A stretch of 64,000 nucleotides of DNA from Dicyema japonicum (GCA_011109175.1 RDEW01000009.1:454875-518874), one strand, 5' to 3'. Shown: positions 10,500 to 21,345, numbered from the stretch's first letter. A program made the numbers and translations. The notes: generated from the letters alone by a model not told the origin.

Positions 10500-11200
10500 T
10501 TTTTTTTAATTTTCAAAAGTTCGTCTTATTCGTCACAGATGCTGCAAGATATATGACAAGTGGTAGTAATAAATCTAATTCTAGCTGGGACCTCAATGAA
10601 ATTTTTATATCCAAATCTTTCCCACGTCACTTTTGTTTCACATCTATTACACAAAGAATAAAATCCTACTTCAGAGATGTTGATAACCTGATTTCTTCTG
10701 TAAAGGCTGCCACGGTGAAGAACAAAAGACGTTGTTAAATGTTCTCACAAATAGGAAATCCACCCTAAGATGTTGTCACAAGATGTGGAAGCTGGCTAAA
10801 AGCAGATAAATAATACCCCCAAAGTTTTCCAGAAAATATTAAAATTGTCCCTGATTTTAAGGGAGATGGATTTTTTTATCAAAAATGTTTCGATTCTTAA
10901 TAATTTTAGGCCAAAGAATCAGTTAATACTCCCACTTTGTTTTCAAGTTTAACCGAAATCAGCTCAAACTATTTGGTTTTAATTAAAATGATCTCAAATA
11001 CGGAACTACTCGACTATTTAATTGAAAAAAATCTTATGCAGATCTGAACAGCATAGAATTTTCATCAGATTGGTGCAATATAAAAATTATATATCAAAAA
11101 AGCTTTAGAATTTTGGGATACTAAGTATTCTTGATTTCTCAAATAAAAATCTTTTTACAAAAATTTACTAATACCTTCGAAATTGTTGCGGAAGCTCAGC
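10500..11200 (+). pseudogene. hAT-like transposase relic
   Basis: The plus-strand frame 10553-10738, extended upstream to VTDAARYM, has the order DAARYM ... ITQRIKSYFRDVDNLISSVKA seen in the central part of hAT-like transposases. There 'SDAAPYM...AH...VxxLISxxK' follows the RNase-H-like catalytic region. Fragments with WKLAKSR-like and ISNTELLDYL wording follow in other frames. There is no complete frame and the ends are unclear. A longer relic of a related element lies at 19.2-20.5 kb. Confidence 0.55.
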
Positions 11201-11369
11201 CTCAGTTGAAAGGGCGATATCTTTTTTGACGAAAATTTTTACTAAAAATCGAAATTTTAAACCTGGAAATGTTCAGGAATATTTAATTTCGTATTACATT
11301 AAATGATTTCGTTTATTTTTTCATAATGCAATTTTTTACAATTGAAATTTTTTTATTTGCAATTTTTAT

Positions 11370-11730
11370 TTTAAATTTGGTATTTTCTGGTTGCCCTGGT
11401 TATTACTATAATCAAGGAGAGGATAAGGATATTTGAGAAGAGACTTGCAACATGTGAAACGAGGAAGGCATTCAGGTGTGATAATGCGTTTGAAGTAAAT
11501 CGACGGAAGTTCTCTCGGAACTTTACAAAAGAGGACAAAGGTATTGTGTGTGGATTTGGGACTAAAAAATATTTATCTTTTAAGAAGACGGTGTGGGAGA
11601 AGGATGGAGATCCAAAGACTCTCAATATCATTGGAGTAGAAGACTATTCAGTGGATATATCCACGAACTTATTAAAAATATCAATTATTCTCCAAAATTG
11701 AAAATCCTGTGGGTGTGATGGTGTATATTG
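11370..11730 (+). pseudogene. Retroelement fragment, pre-RT linker type
   Basis: One plus-strand frame is rich in Lys/Arg/Phe (RKAFRCDNAFEVNRRKFSRNF ... GVEDYSVDIS). It resembles the basic linker ahead of the reverse transcriptase in several non-LTR elements. There is no catalytic motif, so family assignment is tentative. Confidence 0.3.
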
Positions 11731-12129
11731 TTTTTTTGTTAAGAAGTTTGAGTCCATAATTATTTATGTGAAGAAATCCTCAACATCGTTTGTGGTAAAT
11801 ATTCACTTGAGATGTGGTTATACATAGGAGTTACTTATTTATTGCCCAAAAAGTTTGCTTGTGTATAACCTAATGATTTACGTCCACATGTATGCCCATA
11901 TTGTATAAATTGGTTACAAAATGTGTCATCCCAGTTGGTGTTTTTTGTGAGAGTGCAATAGAGGCGTGAGAGTACACATAGTGCAATAGAGGCGTCGTCA
12001 TCACCTCAACCAAAAAACAAAAAACAAAGATATAGATAATCAATCCTTTGCAGAAATGATTGCGCATGAGTTTCTACGTAATATGGCAATCCCGATTCGA
12101 ATTCTAAGACAGAACGATTCGCGGGGTTC

Positions 12130-13470
12130 TTTTTTTTGCTAGTTTCACTCCTATTTTTTCAGAAAGGCCGTAGTGAGGGATCCTACGGCTCCAGATGTTT
12201 CTATAGCCACTGGTATGAATCGGTATCGGTCTCCAATGGTCGAGTACTTCTGGATTTTGGCAAATTCTGCTGCGCTGGCGGCAGATCACGGTTTATGAGC
12301 AGACGGAGCATAGCGGAGAAGGTATCCACACAGGGTATATCCCAGACCAATGATTTTCCATGTGAATATGGGGAAAGCGTCATTCCGTCTGGCCTCTTGC
12401 CATCTCCACGATCCAGTCCGACAGGCTTCAGTTAAGCTGGGAAGCCTGCTTCTTCGAGGGTTTGCAGAATAACATTATTCAATGAGGTATGATGATGTGA
12501 GCGACCTGCATTGCTTTTGCAAGACAATGGATGTAATCCTTTGGTGTCAATTGTTCCTCCACAACAGCATCTCTTTTTCTGGCAGACGTCAAGTCCCAAT
12601 CGTTGTACAATTCCGATTCTCACACAGTAAGAGTTCCATAAGAGTTCGGAAAGAAATGGATGAAAATGCGTGGAGTCATGCACCACTCCCATGTTGTGCA
12701 GCAGATAGCAAACAGGCAAGCCGGTGTTGGTTCGACTTTTGCTTTTGGCCATCAACGATAGCATTGTAGGAAATTGCGTCCAATTTGTTCTGATTCGAGA
12801 CATCATCTGGGATTGTAAATCCTGCTCCCCTCCATTGCAAGCAAGGTCGTCAAATAGTGTGTCCAAGGAAAGTCCAGTAAGGTGACGTAGGATTTCCCGA
12901 ACGAGGTGACTGCAGCTCGAAAGCGACGATAGGTATGCCGGATGGGCGATCTCCAAAGCCGATCGTAGACCAACTCCACAAGACTTGAAGGAAGTTTGCA
13001 TTGTGTCCAACCCAGTTCGTTAAGACGTAAATTCAGTAGTGACTCGACTGTTTGCCTTAGCGTCAGGCTCAGTAGCAAATCTCGACGTCCAAAGGACTGG
13101 GAACTCCGCAGAGCGTATTGTAATTTCGGCAAACATAAGTTTCTCATCATGAGGAAAAAAGATGTGTGGGAGTCCAGAATAGCAAGTCTTTTTGTAAAGA
13201 GGAAAAGCTCTTCCGCTTTGGACTGAAGGTGTTTCCGAAATTCCGCATTGTCGAGTGGGCATCCAAGAAAATAAACTTGCTCATGAAGGGCGGCGGATTT
13301 GCCCGCAAATAAACCGATAAATATTCCTGCCACGCGGATGAAATCGTTTTCCAGGTATGAAATATTTATGAGTTTCGATTTTTTTATGTTGACCTCAAGG
13401 CCGAGATCATGTATGATCAAGTTCGATGGACTGTTATAAACATTTATTTTTTTGTATGTTAACTTTTGGT
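12130..13470 (-). pseudogene. RLE-type non-LTR retrotransposon, 5'-truncated copy
   Basis: Minus-strand frames cover the RT thumb (LFLFTKRLAILDSHTSFFLM), the connecting region, and a Cys-His motif (KKRCCCGG ... GLHPLSC ... GRSHHH). They continue into the restriction-like endonuclease ([14 protein letters not shown]) down to about 12130. Three frames are used, so at least two frameshifts are present. The finger, most RT catalytic motifs and the 5' end are absent. Closest in layout to the 53.2-56.1 kb copy. Confidence 0.75.
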
Positions 13471-13489
13471 ATCTTCCAGACACGTTGCA

Positions 13490-13650
13490 TTGAACGTAGT
13501 CGTTATGGGAGCTTTGGATGCTGCCGGACACCGATATAATGCTAGGGCTTGCTGTTGAGACGTCAGGAATCCTTTGCCCACAAGCGGACGATCTAGTCTG
13601 TAAGATCAGCTCAATGACCAAAATAGCTCCGCTCATGCATGCCACACACT
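13490..13650 (+). pseudogene. RLE-element 3' end, inverted against its neighbour
   Basis: On the plus strand, AVETSGILCPQADDLVCKIS matches the conserved C-terminal block after the RLE domain, written AVETSGILAPQADYLVHRIS at 38.5 kb. It directly abuts the opposite-strand copy 12130-13470, so two truncated 3' portions lie head to head. Confidence 0.65.
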
Positions 13651-13784
13651 TTATTTAATTAAAAAATAGTTAATAACTAATCGTAGAGGGAGAAGGAATT
13701 TTCTTTTTGTTGGGTGTATGTTCTTTATAGACGATCCGGTTCGATGATGTCGTCACTCGTCAAGTCAAATAATCGTATATTATT

Positions 13785-13900
13785 TATTTAATAACCCCGA
13801 AAAAGGGAACACCAAGAAAGAAGGAGTAAACCAACTAATTAAGTGATCCCGGTACGCCTCAAAAGGATCGAGAGTATATGGTGGAACCTTCAATTACAGT
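13785..13900 (+). repeat. SINE-like repeat head
   Basis: The stretch has ACCAAGAAAG ... AACTAATTAAGTGATCCC, the head shared with 37.19, 37.40, 43.79 and 63.79 kb. It lies between two retroelement copies. Borders are approximate. Confidence 0.5.
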
Positions 13901-14493
13901 GATACGTTTATTGATGCTCTATACCAGTTATCGGACAGTTAATCAAAAATTAAATTAAATTAAATTATTAACCCCGGCTTCGCCAGCAAGTGGGAAGCCG
14001 GCGACCATCAAAGAGCGTGCAGTCCGGACAGGCCGCTCCCAGAGATCCTCGACTTTTGCATCCGGTGGTCCAGGGCAGGGAAAAAGGTCTCGAACTACTC
14101 TGCCAGCCAGAAAAGGGTGGTGTCCACATCGTAGGCGAGCCAGTCCGATTCTGATCTTCCTCGGGAGCGATTGTTCCGTTGGACTGATATCAGGGGGGAA
14201 GCGCTCCAAGACTTTGTTATATTGAAGTGTCCTAATGGCCCGTGTTGAGATAAAATCATGGATTCGGCGGGTCCAAGTTGAGTCTTCTTGAGGGGGGGTG
14301 ATCTTCGACAAGGCTCTTTGTAGGTCAAAGAGGGTCCTGCGTATGTATCTGCGGTTATTGTTACTTAGCAAAGCGTGAACTGGGTGATTCGGGTCGAACG
14401 ACTGCCGTAGGAATTGTAAATTACGCATTTCCAGGTGGTCATAGAGCGGGAGGATTTTCGACTCCCAATGTAAATGGTCGGTGGGGGTTGACT

Positions 14494-17190
14494 TTAACAG
14501 CCAGTTATTATTCTCAGCGCCGAGTTTTGCACTTTCTGCAGTTCTTGAGAAAGGGACAAGGAGATTGAGGGGGCCCAACTTGGTGAGGCGTAGTTGAGTG
14601 TAGTCCTGATGAACTGTTTGTAGAGAAGAGTTAAGTTTTCTTTTTGCTGACCGTTTGAGTGGCCAGCTACTGCCCGTAATATGTTAAGTTTCCGCTTGGC
14701 TTTTGTCATTACTTCCTCCACTTGTCTGTTGAAACAGAGTGAAGGATCGAAGACAACTCCAAGGATCTTCGGGTATTTATTTAAGGGGAGTGGTTCGTCA
14801 CCCAACGAGAGTGTGGGGTTTAGGTTGAATTGTCTTCGATCGGTTGTGAACAGGGTAGCTGATGACTTCGAGGTGGAAACACTCATCCAGTTTAAGTTCA
14901 TCCAGTCGGATAGCAAGTTCAGGTGGTACTGCACTTTTTCGGTGGCCAGTCGAACATCGCCACTCCTGGATGCGATTACTAGATCATCGGCATATGTCAA
15001 TAGTAACGTATTTTGGGTTGTTGGGATGTCTTTGACGTAAAGGTTGAAAAGTGAGGGTGAAAGGACTGATCCCTGGGGAACACCGTTTGGTAGGAGTCGA
15101 TATCTTGATAGATTTGAATATAGACACGTATGACCCAGTCTTCCCGAGAGGAAATTTGTGAGCCATGACTTCCATACAGAGGGAATATTTGAAGAATAGA
15201 TCTTGTTGCAGAGGACCACACGGGAGATTCTGTCGAAAGCTTTAGTTAGGTCAATAGAGGCCAAGACAGTTCGTTCCGGGGGTTTGCAGTTGTTGAAACC
15301 GTTGGAGATGTATTGGGTTAGTGTCAGTAAGTGCGTGGTGGTCGAGTGTAAAGGACGGAAACCATGTTGTGAGTCGGAGAGGTCGAGGTAGGGGGTGATT
15401 TCGTTAAGAATGATCCTTTCGAGGATTTTTGAGACAACAGATGTTAAGGAAATTGGCCTGAACGAAGAGGGCAAGGAGGAGGCTTTGTTGTTCTTGAGTA
15501 TTGGGATAATGTTCGACTTCTTCCATAACATCGGGATGAAACACCTGTTGATGGAGAATTCGTAGATATCTTTAAGTGCCAAGAGCCCGTTTGGACCGAG
15601 GTGCTTTAGGTGGAATATGCTGATCCGATCGGGTCCCGTGGCTGGTGAGTTTCTTGAGTTTGTAATGAGGTTTTGAACATGACTTATTGATACTTCGAAT
15701 CGTGCCTTTGTTACCCTTGGGGGTTTAGTAATATGAGGTCGATTTTCTTTATTCATTGGAATATGACTCATTTTGCAATAGTGAGTCATCAAGTCATTTG
15801 CCTGGCAGTGGAAATCTTTCGTTTGGTTGTCCTTTCCAAGTCTACCTCCATGGGTTGTGCTCGATTCGGTTTGATTTGATTGTATTTCTCTGATAAATCT
15901 CCAGAAACTTTGGGGTTTTGATTTTGGATTCAATCGAGAGACGAAAGTGGACCACTTCTCCTTTTTGAGCTCCGTAATGAGGTGGGTTATCTTCTTGTTT
16001 AGGGAAGAAATTTCATCTTGGAGTTGCTGGTTGGTTGTTCGGGAACGTTTTAGGCGTCTTCTCTCACAGATGAGATCCAATATTTCTTTGTTGAAAAATA
16101 GTTTGTAATCATGGATGAATCCTTTAGGGACGTGCTTTCTATCCGCCGAAAGGATGGCTGAGTTGAAATGTGCAATGGCTTTGTCTGGAGAGGTAAAATT
16201 ATTCACAGAGAAGTTTTCCAGCGACGTTTCGACGTCAACCGTGAAGTCGATCCATCTCGCCCTTTTGTAGTTCACATAGGTTCGCCTCGACATAGTTCGT
16301 CCGAAATGCAAGAAGATGTCGATCAGAATAGGGTTATGATCTGAGGGTAAGTCATATCTGACATCCCAGTAGATCGATTTTGCAAGGGGAGCTGAGCATA
16401 TGGAGAGGTCGGGAGACGTGTTAGGATCCCCAGGGCGTGTTCCACATCTCGTGTGTTGGCGGGGGTTATTCAATATCACTAGGTGTTCCAGTTCAGAGAT
16501 CACTTGTTTCCCTCTGTGGTCCGAATTCTGGTTTCGGAACCATAGTGGATCTTTAGCGTTTAGATCGCCGCAAATAACTATGTTTTCGTATAGTTGAAGG
16601 AATTCTAGGTTTGGTCGGTAACTCTTCTGGCAGCAAGACGAAGGGGGAATGTAGATATTCAGAATTGTGTAAGGAGTTGACATAATATTGATGGTGATGG
16701 ATAGCAATTCCATATGTTTATCAGAAGCCGCTGTCAATGTGTGGTCAGTGGTATCCGTGAATGGGATGGAGTTGTGAATGAGGGTGACCAGGCCACCACC
16801 GTGAGATCCATTTGATCGCTCAGAACGGAGCAAAGAGTAGTTTTTGAATTTTGGTGTTTGGGAGAAGGCAGACAAACGTGACTCCTGTAGAAGGGCAATG
16901 TCAATACGGTGTTTAACCAAGTACTCAGCCAATTCGGTATGTTTCGAGGTGATTCCATTGATGTTAAGTTGTAAGATTCTGATGGGTCTATTCTGCGGCC
17001 CTGGGTTTAGTTCAATGTCACCGGATGTCAGGAGGGATTCTTGGGAGCGAAAGCTTCGTGCCCGCTCAATGGTCGCCATCGAGATCTCCTTGAAGAGAGA
17101 CGATAGGGAAATGATGTGGTTCTTTTTCATGTGTGCTGTGTAGGGCACAGGCACAACCAAATGACACCTCTTGGTGAACCACAACGTCAT
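14494..17190 (-). CDS. Endonuclease-reverse transcriptase polyprotein of the APE-type element
   Basis: The frame has 898 codons. Residues 57-65 read GDIELNPGP, a 2A-like ribosome-skipping motif. The endonuclease (about 66-290) shows LQLNING, LLQESR, ICGDLNAKD and PSDHNP, the Asn, Glu, Asp and His positions of the APE fold. The reverse transcriptase (about 500-770) shows FRPISLTSVVSKILERI, IDLTKAFDRISR (catalytic Asp), NGVPQGSVLSPSLFNLY and TYADDLVIAS (the catalytic Asp pair). Together these nick target DNA and copy the element RNA into it. The usual C-terminal Cys/His tail lies in the next frame (13955-14578), so the chain ends early at TGC. A separate ORF1 nucleic-acid-binding protein is not visible upstream. 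Confidence 0.85.
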   Translation of the reverse strand: MTLWFTKRCHLVVPVPYTAHMKKNHIISLSSLFKEISMATIERARSFRSQESLLTSGDIELNPGPQNRPIRILQLNINGITSKHTELAEYLVKHRIDIALLQESRLSAFSQTPKFKNYSLLRSERSNGSHGGGLVTLIHNSIPFTDTTDHTLTAASDKHMELLSITINIMSTPYTILNIYIPPSSCCQKSYRPNLEFLQLYENIVICGDLNAKDPLWFRNQNSDHRGKQVISELEHLVILNNPRQHTRCGTRPGDPNTSPDLSICSAPLAKSIYWDVRYDLPSDHNPILIDIFLHFGRTMSRRTYVNYKRARWIDFTVDVETSLENFSVNNFTSPDKAIAHFNSAILSADRKHVPKGFIHDYKLFFNKEILDLICERRRLKRSRTTNQQLQDEISSLNKKITHLITELKKEKWSTFVSRLNPKSKPQSFWRFIREIQSNQTESSTTHGGRLGKDNQTKDFHCQANDLMTHYCKMSHIPMNKENRPHITKPPRVTKARFEVSISHVQNLITNSRNSPATGPDRISIFHLKHLGPNGLLALKDIYEFSINRCFIPMLWKKSNIIPILKNNKASSLPSSFRPISLTSVVSKILERIILNEITPYLDLSDSQHGFRPLHSTTTHLLTLTQYISNGFNNCKPPERTVLASIDLTKAFDRISRVVLCNKIYSSNIPSVWKSWLTNFLSGRLGHTCLYSNLSRYRLLPNGVPQGSVLSPSLFNLYVKDIPTTQNTLLLTYADDLVIASRSGDVRLATEKVQYHLNLLSDWMNLNWMSVSTSKSSATLFTTDRRQFNLNPTLSLGDEPLPLNKYPKILGVVFDPSLCFNRQVEEVMTKAKRKLNILRAVAGHSNGQQKENLTLLYKQFIRTTLNYASPSWAPSISLSLSQELQKVQNSALRIITGC
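16996..17022 (-). other. 2A-like ribosome-skipping motif
   Basis: These codons spell GDIELNPGP, matching the D-x-E-x-N-P-G-P consensus. By analogy with 2A-like sequences described in several non-LTR elements, translation would skip the last Gly-Pro bond. That would separate a 64-residue leader from the endonuclease-RT. Activity is not proven here. Confidence 0.75.
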
Positions 17191-17352
17191 AAAAAAAAAA
17201 CGTGGAAATAATATTAAGAAAATGTACAGCAGTAGGATTCGAACTAAAAAAGTGAAGCAAGAAATGGTATTAAAAACAATAGATTAATTTATTTTATTAT
17301 TTTTAAATGCTTTATAGAATATTTAAATATTAAATTCAACTCGTTTAATCGA

Positions 17353-18831
17353 ATGGTTTTAGTGATGTCTGATAAGTTACTTCCTGATTTTCTAGCATTT
17401 GATAAAGATATTGAAGATCCTACTGTTATGTGGTCTAATCTCTCGAAAGAAGAAATAATTGATATTGGAAGAAGTTTACACCAAGAAAGTAGTTTCGAAT
17501 TACCATATTAGACAAGTTTTACAAGAATCTTGTATATTGTGGGAGCACTGAAAGGTATTCTGCAGTTCTTCAGTTTAGTGAGCCGCTAGACGGGATTGTG
17601 GTTGTTTACTTTGAAAATGAAGCGTCAAGGTTGGGGGTTTCTAATACTAGCAAGTACAAATCGAAAATCGATGCATTTTTTGACGATTTATTAGCAAGAG
17701 ACTCCCAAAAAGTGATTTCTCTTTAAAATTTTAGTCTTCACAGCAGAAGGAACAGCTTAGCGTTTCATCTAAAAAGTCAAAGAAAAGAGTAGTTTTTATC
17801 TCAGTTAGACAAGCCGTATTCAATTCACTATGGGAGATCATTTACAGTCTCAAGCAACAAGAGAAAGTATCCTATGAATATATTTTTTAGGTCCTCGGCA
17901 GTTTCTCCTCCACGTTATGTCATTAACAAATCCAGCACCCCCTTAAAGGAACCGACGGAACCCACCAGGAGAGCTTTTAATAAGAGGTCTTAGCCTTTTT
18001 TACTCCCAGACGGTTTCTCTGTGACTCCCAAGTGATTAACATCGAGTCGTTTAGCAACTTCAAGCCAGGACATATCTCGTATTAGTCTCTTTTTATAGAA
18101 GACCTGAGTTGTGGGCTGCTTTGGGACTGAGGAAAGGGGAACTTCCCATGCATATCTATAAAATGAGGATTTTCGGTTATCCCCCAGGTTGGGAGAAGAG
18201 TTTGTTGCAGAAAGGGGATATTTCCGTAAATTCCGTAATTAGTTATCACGGATTCAACGTTCCACCTCATCAAAATTCAATTGACGTTATTTTATTGGTT
18301 ATTTTTAGAAAAGTTCTCATTATGGGCTTCCCCCCTATTCAGGGAGTTGGTCAAAGAAAAACTATTTGTTTTATCTGAACGATTATATAAAAAAGAACCC
18401 TCTACCCCCATCAAATATTGAATCTTTAACAATGTACTCTTCTATTAACTTATTATAGTGACCCATCAGGTAGTACTCCTCCAAAGTAGTGGTCTGTTTG
18501 CTTATTATAGTGACCCCATGTCCAATAGTCCAACTCAAGAGTATTCTTACTTGTTATGATTTAGACGTTGGGAATGTCTACAGTCACCCCCACGTGTGAA
18601 CTCTCCCCCAAAGTAGTTTACTGGATTATTAGTAGTTCCATTGGAATAAGCACTCTGATTGGATTGGAGTCTACTTTATTGATAAAAGGAAAGGAGTCTC
18701 TTCCACCAATGGAGAACTTTTCGGATGGATTGATGCCATTGGTGTTGGATGATAAGGAGGTTAAGAGTGGTGGAGGTTATGCCCGATGTATGAAGGTGTT
18801 GTCCAATTATGTTAATAAACATAAAATTTAA
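17353..18831 (+). CDS. ZCCHC8: ZCCHC8-like PSP-domain protein of the NEXT RNA-exosome adaptor
   Basis: Exons join across introns of 20-25 nt, for example 17489-17511. The N-terminal block (GIVVVYFENEAS ... IDAFFDDLL) resembles the conserved N-terminal region of ZCCHC8. FSNFKPGHIS ... ELWAALGLRKGELPMHIYK followed by YPPGWE is a PSP domain. The end (PPMENFSDGLMPLV ... GYARCMKVLSNYVNK) matches the C-terminal MTR4-activating segment. In animals ZCCHC8 scaffolds RBM7 and the MTR4 helicase to feed nuclear RNAs to the exosome. The CCHC zinc knuckle that normally precedes the PSP domain is not found; that stretch is a basic Ser/Thr/Pro-rich linker. One intron near 17800 would be only about 16-20 nt, so the local frame is uncertain. 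Confidence 0.75.
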
Positions 18832-18959
18832 GTACTTTTAATAAATTTATTAAATCTGACCTATAAATCTCTCATATTAACAATATTCGTTAGAAAAACC
18901 TTATTATGACCTTGTTAGAAACGTCATAAATTTATCGTTGAGTCATTAGTAGGCGTGAT

Positions 18960-19060
18960 AAAGCTAAGTTTTTATTATAATTGGAATGGCATACTTCGAG
19001 GGAACTCGTTCGCAATCCACGCAGCCGGCTTCCTCAACTAGCATTTGTTAAAAAATTATT
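18960..19060 (+). pseudogene. RLE-element solo 3' end
   Basis: It carries 'gaactcgttcgcaatccac' and 'ggcttcctcaact', the last codons (AxLRGNSFAIHAAGFLN-type) and 3' tail of the RLE family. It is severely 5'-truncated, with no other element sequence upstream. It faces an opposite-strand 3' end at 19085-19170. Confidence 0.65.
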
Positions 19061-19084
19061 TATTATAAAAAAAAATTTTTTTAG

Positions 19085-19170
19085 TGTCGGAAAAGTTTTA
19101 TTGACGAAAGAAAATAGAGTAATGGTTATATAGAAGCTGCCCTGACTGCGTGGCTAAATTATTACAACAA
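19085..19170 (-). pseudogene. RLE-element solo 3' end, second subfamily
   Basis: The plus-strand text 'tatatagaagctgccctgac' followed by 'tgcgtggct' matches 63340-63430. It resembles the 3' edge of the large element at 53.2 kb. It is read on the minus strand and truncated after roughly 80 bp. Confidence 0.6.
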
Positions 19171-19224
19171 ATTATTATTTTACTATCAAATAAATATTAA
19201 ACAGCATGTAGTTTACACGTTTTT

Positions 19225-20515
19225 TGTATGCCACGTATTTCTAAGTCTTCTCTGACTAAAGCAACATTAATTTGTTATGAAGTTCCAAGAGAATTTCAAT
19301 TACATAATAACCATGAGTTATTTTGTAAACTATCCTTAACGACAGTAAAGTGCTCAAAAAACACTTTGTTAACCTTCACAGGTTGTCCAAGAAACATAAA
19401 ATCTCAGTTGGTAAGGATTTTTCGATGATATAGATAGATCGTTTGACAACATTTATCCAACAAAAATTAAATGAATCTGAAGTTGGAAACTGGGATTTGA
19501 AGGTGACTAAGGCTCTTCTGAAATGTGACATTCCGCTTAACAAATTATCAATGCCTTTGTTCATTGATCTTTTCAAAAGCAACCAAATTTCCCTTCCTTC
19601 GCAATCGCAAGCAAGGAACTGTGCCAAATATATTACAAATGAATACATAGCTTCGTTCAGGGGCACATTCAAGTATTTCATCAAATTTTATTTTCTAGAA
19701 AACAAAAGATTTTTGCGATAACCGATGAAACTCAAATCCGAAACAAACGATATGTCGCTGTTTTGATGGGATCAATCAAACTGCCTAAAATTACTTATTT
19801 GGTCTCATTCAAACCAATTGAGTCTGCACCTACAAAAAATATTTATAGCACAGATTGTTGATGATCCGAAATATAATGGTTGAACGGGATAGTTTTATGA
19901 TTTTTATTTCTAATGCTGCAAAATATATGACAGCCGGTATTCTATAATTCATTTATGATTTAGCTGGGAAAATTTATATCCTAATTTTTTAATGTCATTT
20001 GTGTCGCCCATATTTTGCATAATTGTTCAATGGAGGTCAGAAATTCTTATCCAGAAGTAGATGATGTGATGGTTAGCATACAAGCTTCTATTAGGAAGTA
20101 CAAAAAACCGAAAATTGTTGTTTTCCGAAATTGAAATTCCTCTCAAAGTCCTATTGACGAGATGGGGTACCTGGTTGAAGGCTGCATCTGTTTATTCAAA
20201 AAATTTAATCCCAGTGATTAAAATTTTTGAGTTAATTGAGGACGAAAGCATTTTAGTATTTCTACGAAGAATGCATCGACAAGTGAAAAAATAGTACAGA
20301 GCTTATGCGCTATTTCGCATAACTATTCACATATCCAGGTTGTTCTTAAATAGTAATTTATAGAAAATAACGAGTTTACAATAGAGTACGCATATTCGAC
20401 GCATAGTGCAATAGATTTTGGGAAAGGTGAAACAGGGGTCAAACAATATTGGAGAAGAGAGTTTTGGAAAGCGACCTAACTAAAATTATTAATATGGAAG
20501 AATTTTCATGTCGTT
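19225..20515 (+). pseudogene. hAT-like transposase relic, longer copy
   Basis: Plus-strand fragments in shifting frames follow the hAT-like order. A low-complexity N-terminal region comes first, then ALLKCDIPLNKLSMPLF (a conserved helix ahead of the catalytic core). Next comes KIFAITDETQIRNKRYVAVL (the DETxD-like block with an acidic catalytic residue), then AAKYMTAG, and finally VLESDLTKIINME near the C-terminus. Many stops are present. The derivative at 56.3-56.8 kb shares its 5' part and its 3' part but lacks the middle. Confidence 0.65.
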
Positions 20516-20639
20516 CTCACATTTTTATACGTCGTTTTACCTTTTTATCACACATCTATAAAATACAATTAGAAAATATTTATAAATATATCAGTAAATG
20601 AATTTTTAGAAAAGTACACACAATAAAAGTAGAATTTTT

Positions 20640-20775
20640 AGAAAATTATAAAACCTAAAAAGTAGAGGCTAAGACAAAAGATTGGAATAGCCATACTCCG
20701 AGGGAACTCGTTCGCAATCCACGCAGCAGGCTTCCTCAACTGACATTTGTTTAATTGTTAAAAAAAATTTTTTTA
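20640..20775 (+). pseudogene. RLE-element solo 3' end
   Basis: It contains the family's 3' codons ('gaactcgttcgcaatccacg', 'gcaggcttcctcaactga') and the tail 'catttgtttaattgttaaaa'. It is 5'-truncated to about 110 bp and nearly identical to the copies at 56.9 and 59.1 kb. Confidence 0.75.
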
Positions 20776-20819
20776 AAGAAAAAAAATAATAAAAAAATAA
20801 AACCTAATGAAAATATTTA

Positions 20820-21345
20820 TAATAAATCGAAAAAAATTAGACAATTCACAAATGTATCGTCTACTACGGCACACAAACCGGAAGGAACGAATAATCATCA
20901 AAGACAAAAATGGCAAGACAATACTGAATACTGAAGAGCAAGCGGAGGTATTTGCAAAACTTATCTCCTTAAATATTCGGATATAACGCGTTCATACAAC
21001 CAGTCCTATTATATATTTCGGGAACACGGGGAACATCAAAAATGGACCTTGAAAGACTAGACACATTTCATAGACATCAATTGAGAAAAATTGCGGGAAT
21101 CAAATGGCCACAGATATCAAAAACGAAAATATTCGTTCCTCGTGGATTATTAAAGTTATACAATGAAAACTCGATCAGAACACTAAATCATTAGAGAAAG
21201 AAACCGCCTAAAAAGGACGTATTTTCCTTTCCCGGACAGAAAAATCAAAAAGGATTAGAAGAGCTGAAGCCAACAAATGGACAAACGGTCTAAAAAGCAA
21301 TCAAACAATTTGCATCCCCAGTTACCGGGGCTCTTCTATATGATA
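20820..21345 (+). pseudogene. RTE-like non-LTR C-terminal relic
   Basis: Frames read KERIIIKDKNGK ... LNTEEQAEVF (linker before RT), then LERLDTFHRHQLRKIAGIKW, the C-terminal block typical of RTE-like elements. The RT core between them is deleted. Several stops are present. Confidence 0.65.

Larger units (their letters stand above)
13955..17190 (-). mobile_element. APE-type jockey-like non-LTR retrotransposon, nearly full length
   Basis: This 3.2-kb unit encodes one large minus-strand polyprotein: short leader with a 2A-like motif, apurinic-like endonuclease, linker, reverse transcriptase and a C-terminal tail. One frameshift near 14500-14570 splits the C-terminal tail (frame 13955-14578) from the main frame (14494-17190). 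Downstream of the stop, the element strand runs into a short tandem array of AATTT units near 13945-13965, a common 3' terminus in this kind of element. Related relics lie at 4.9, 21.5 and 25.9 kb. Only the one frameshift is obvious, making this the best preserved APE element in the window. Confidence 0.8.

Noticed and set aside
12136-12769. Plus-strand frames at 12136-12435 and 12482-12769
   Set aside because: They are antisense shadows of the minus-strand RLE element.
12803-13645. 280-codon minus-strand frame as one continuous protein
   Set aside because: Its first third reads antisense through a plus-strand RLE 3' end. Only the part below about 13470 belongs to the element.
14681-17143. 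Plus-strand frames within 14.6-17.2 kb
   Set aside because: Antisense shadows of the 898-codon retrotransposon frame, with no features of their own.
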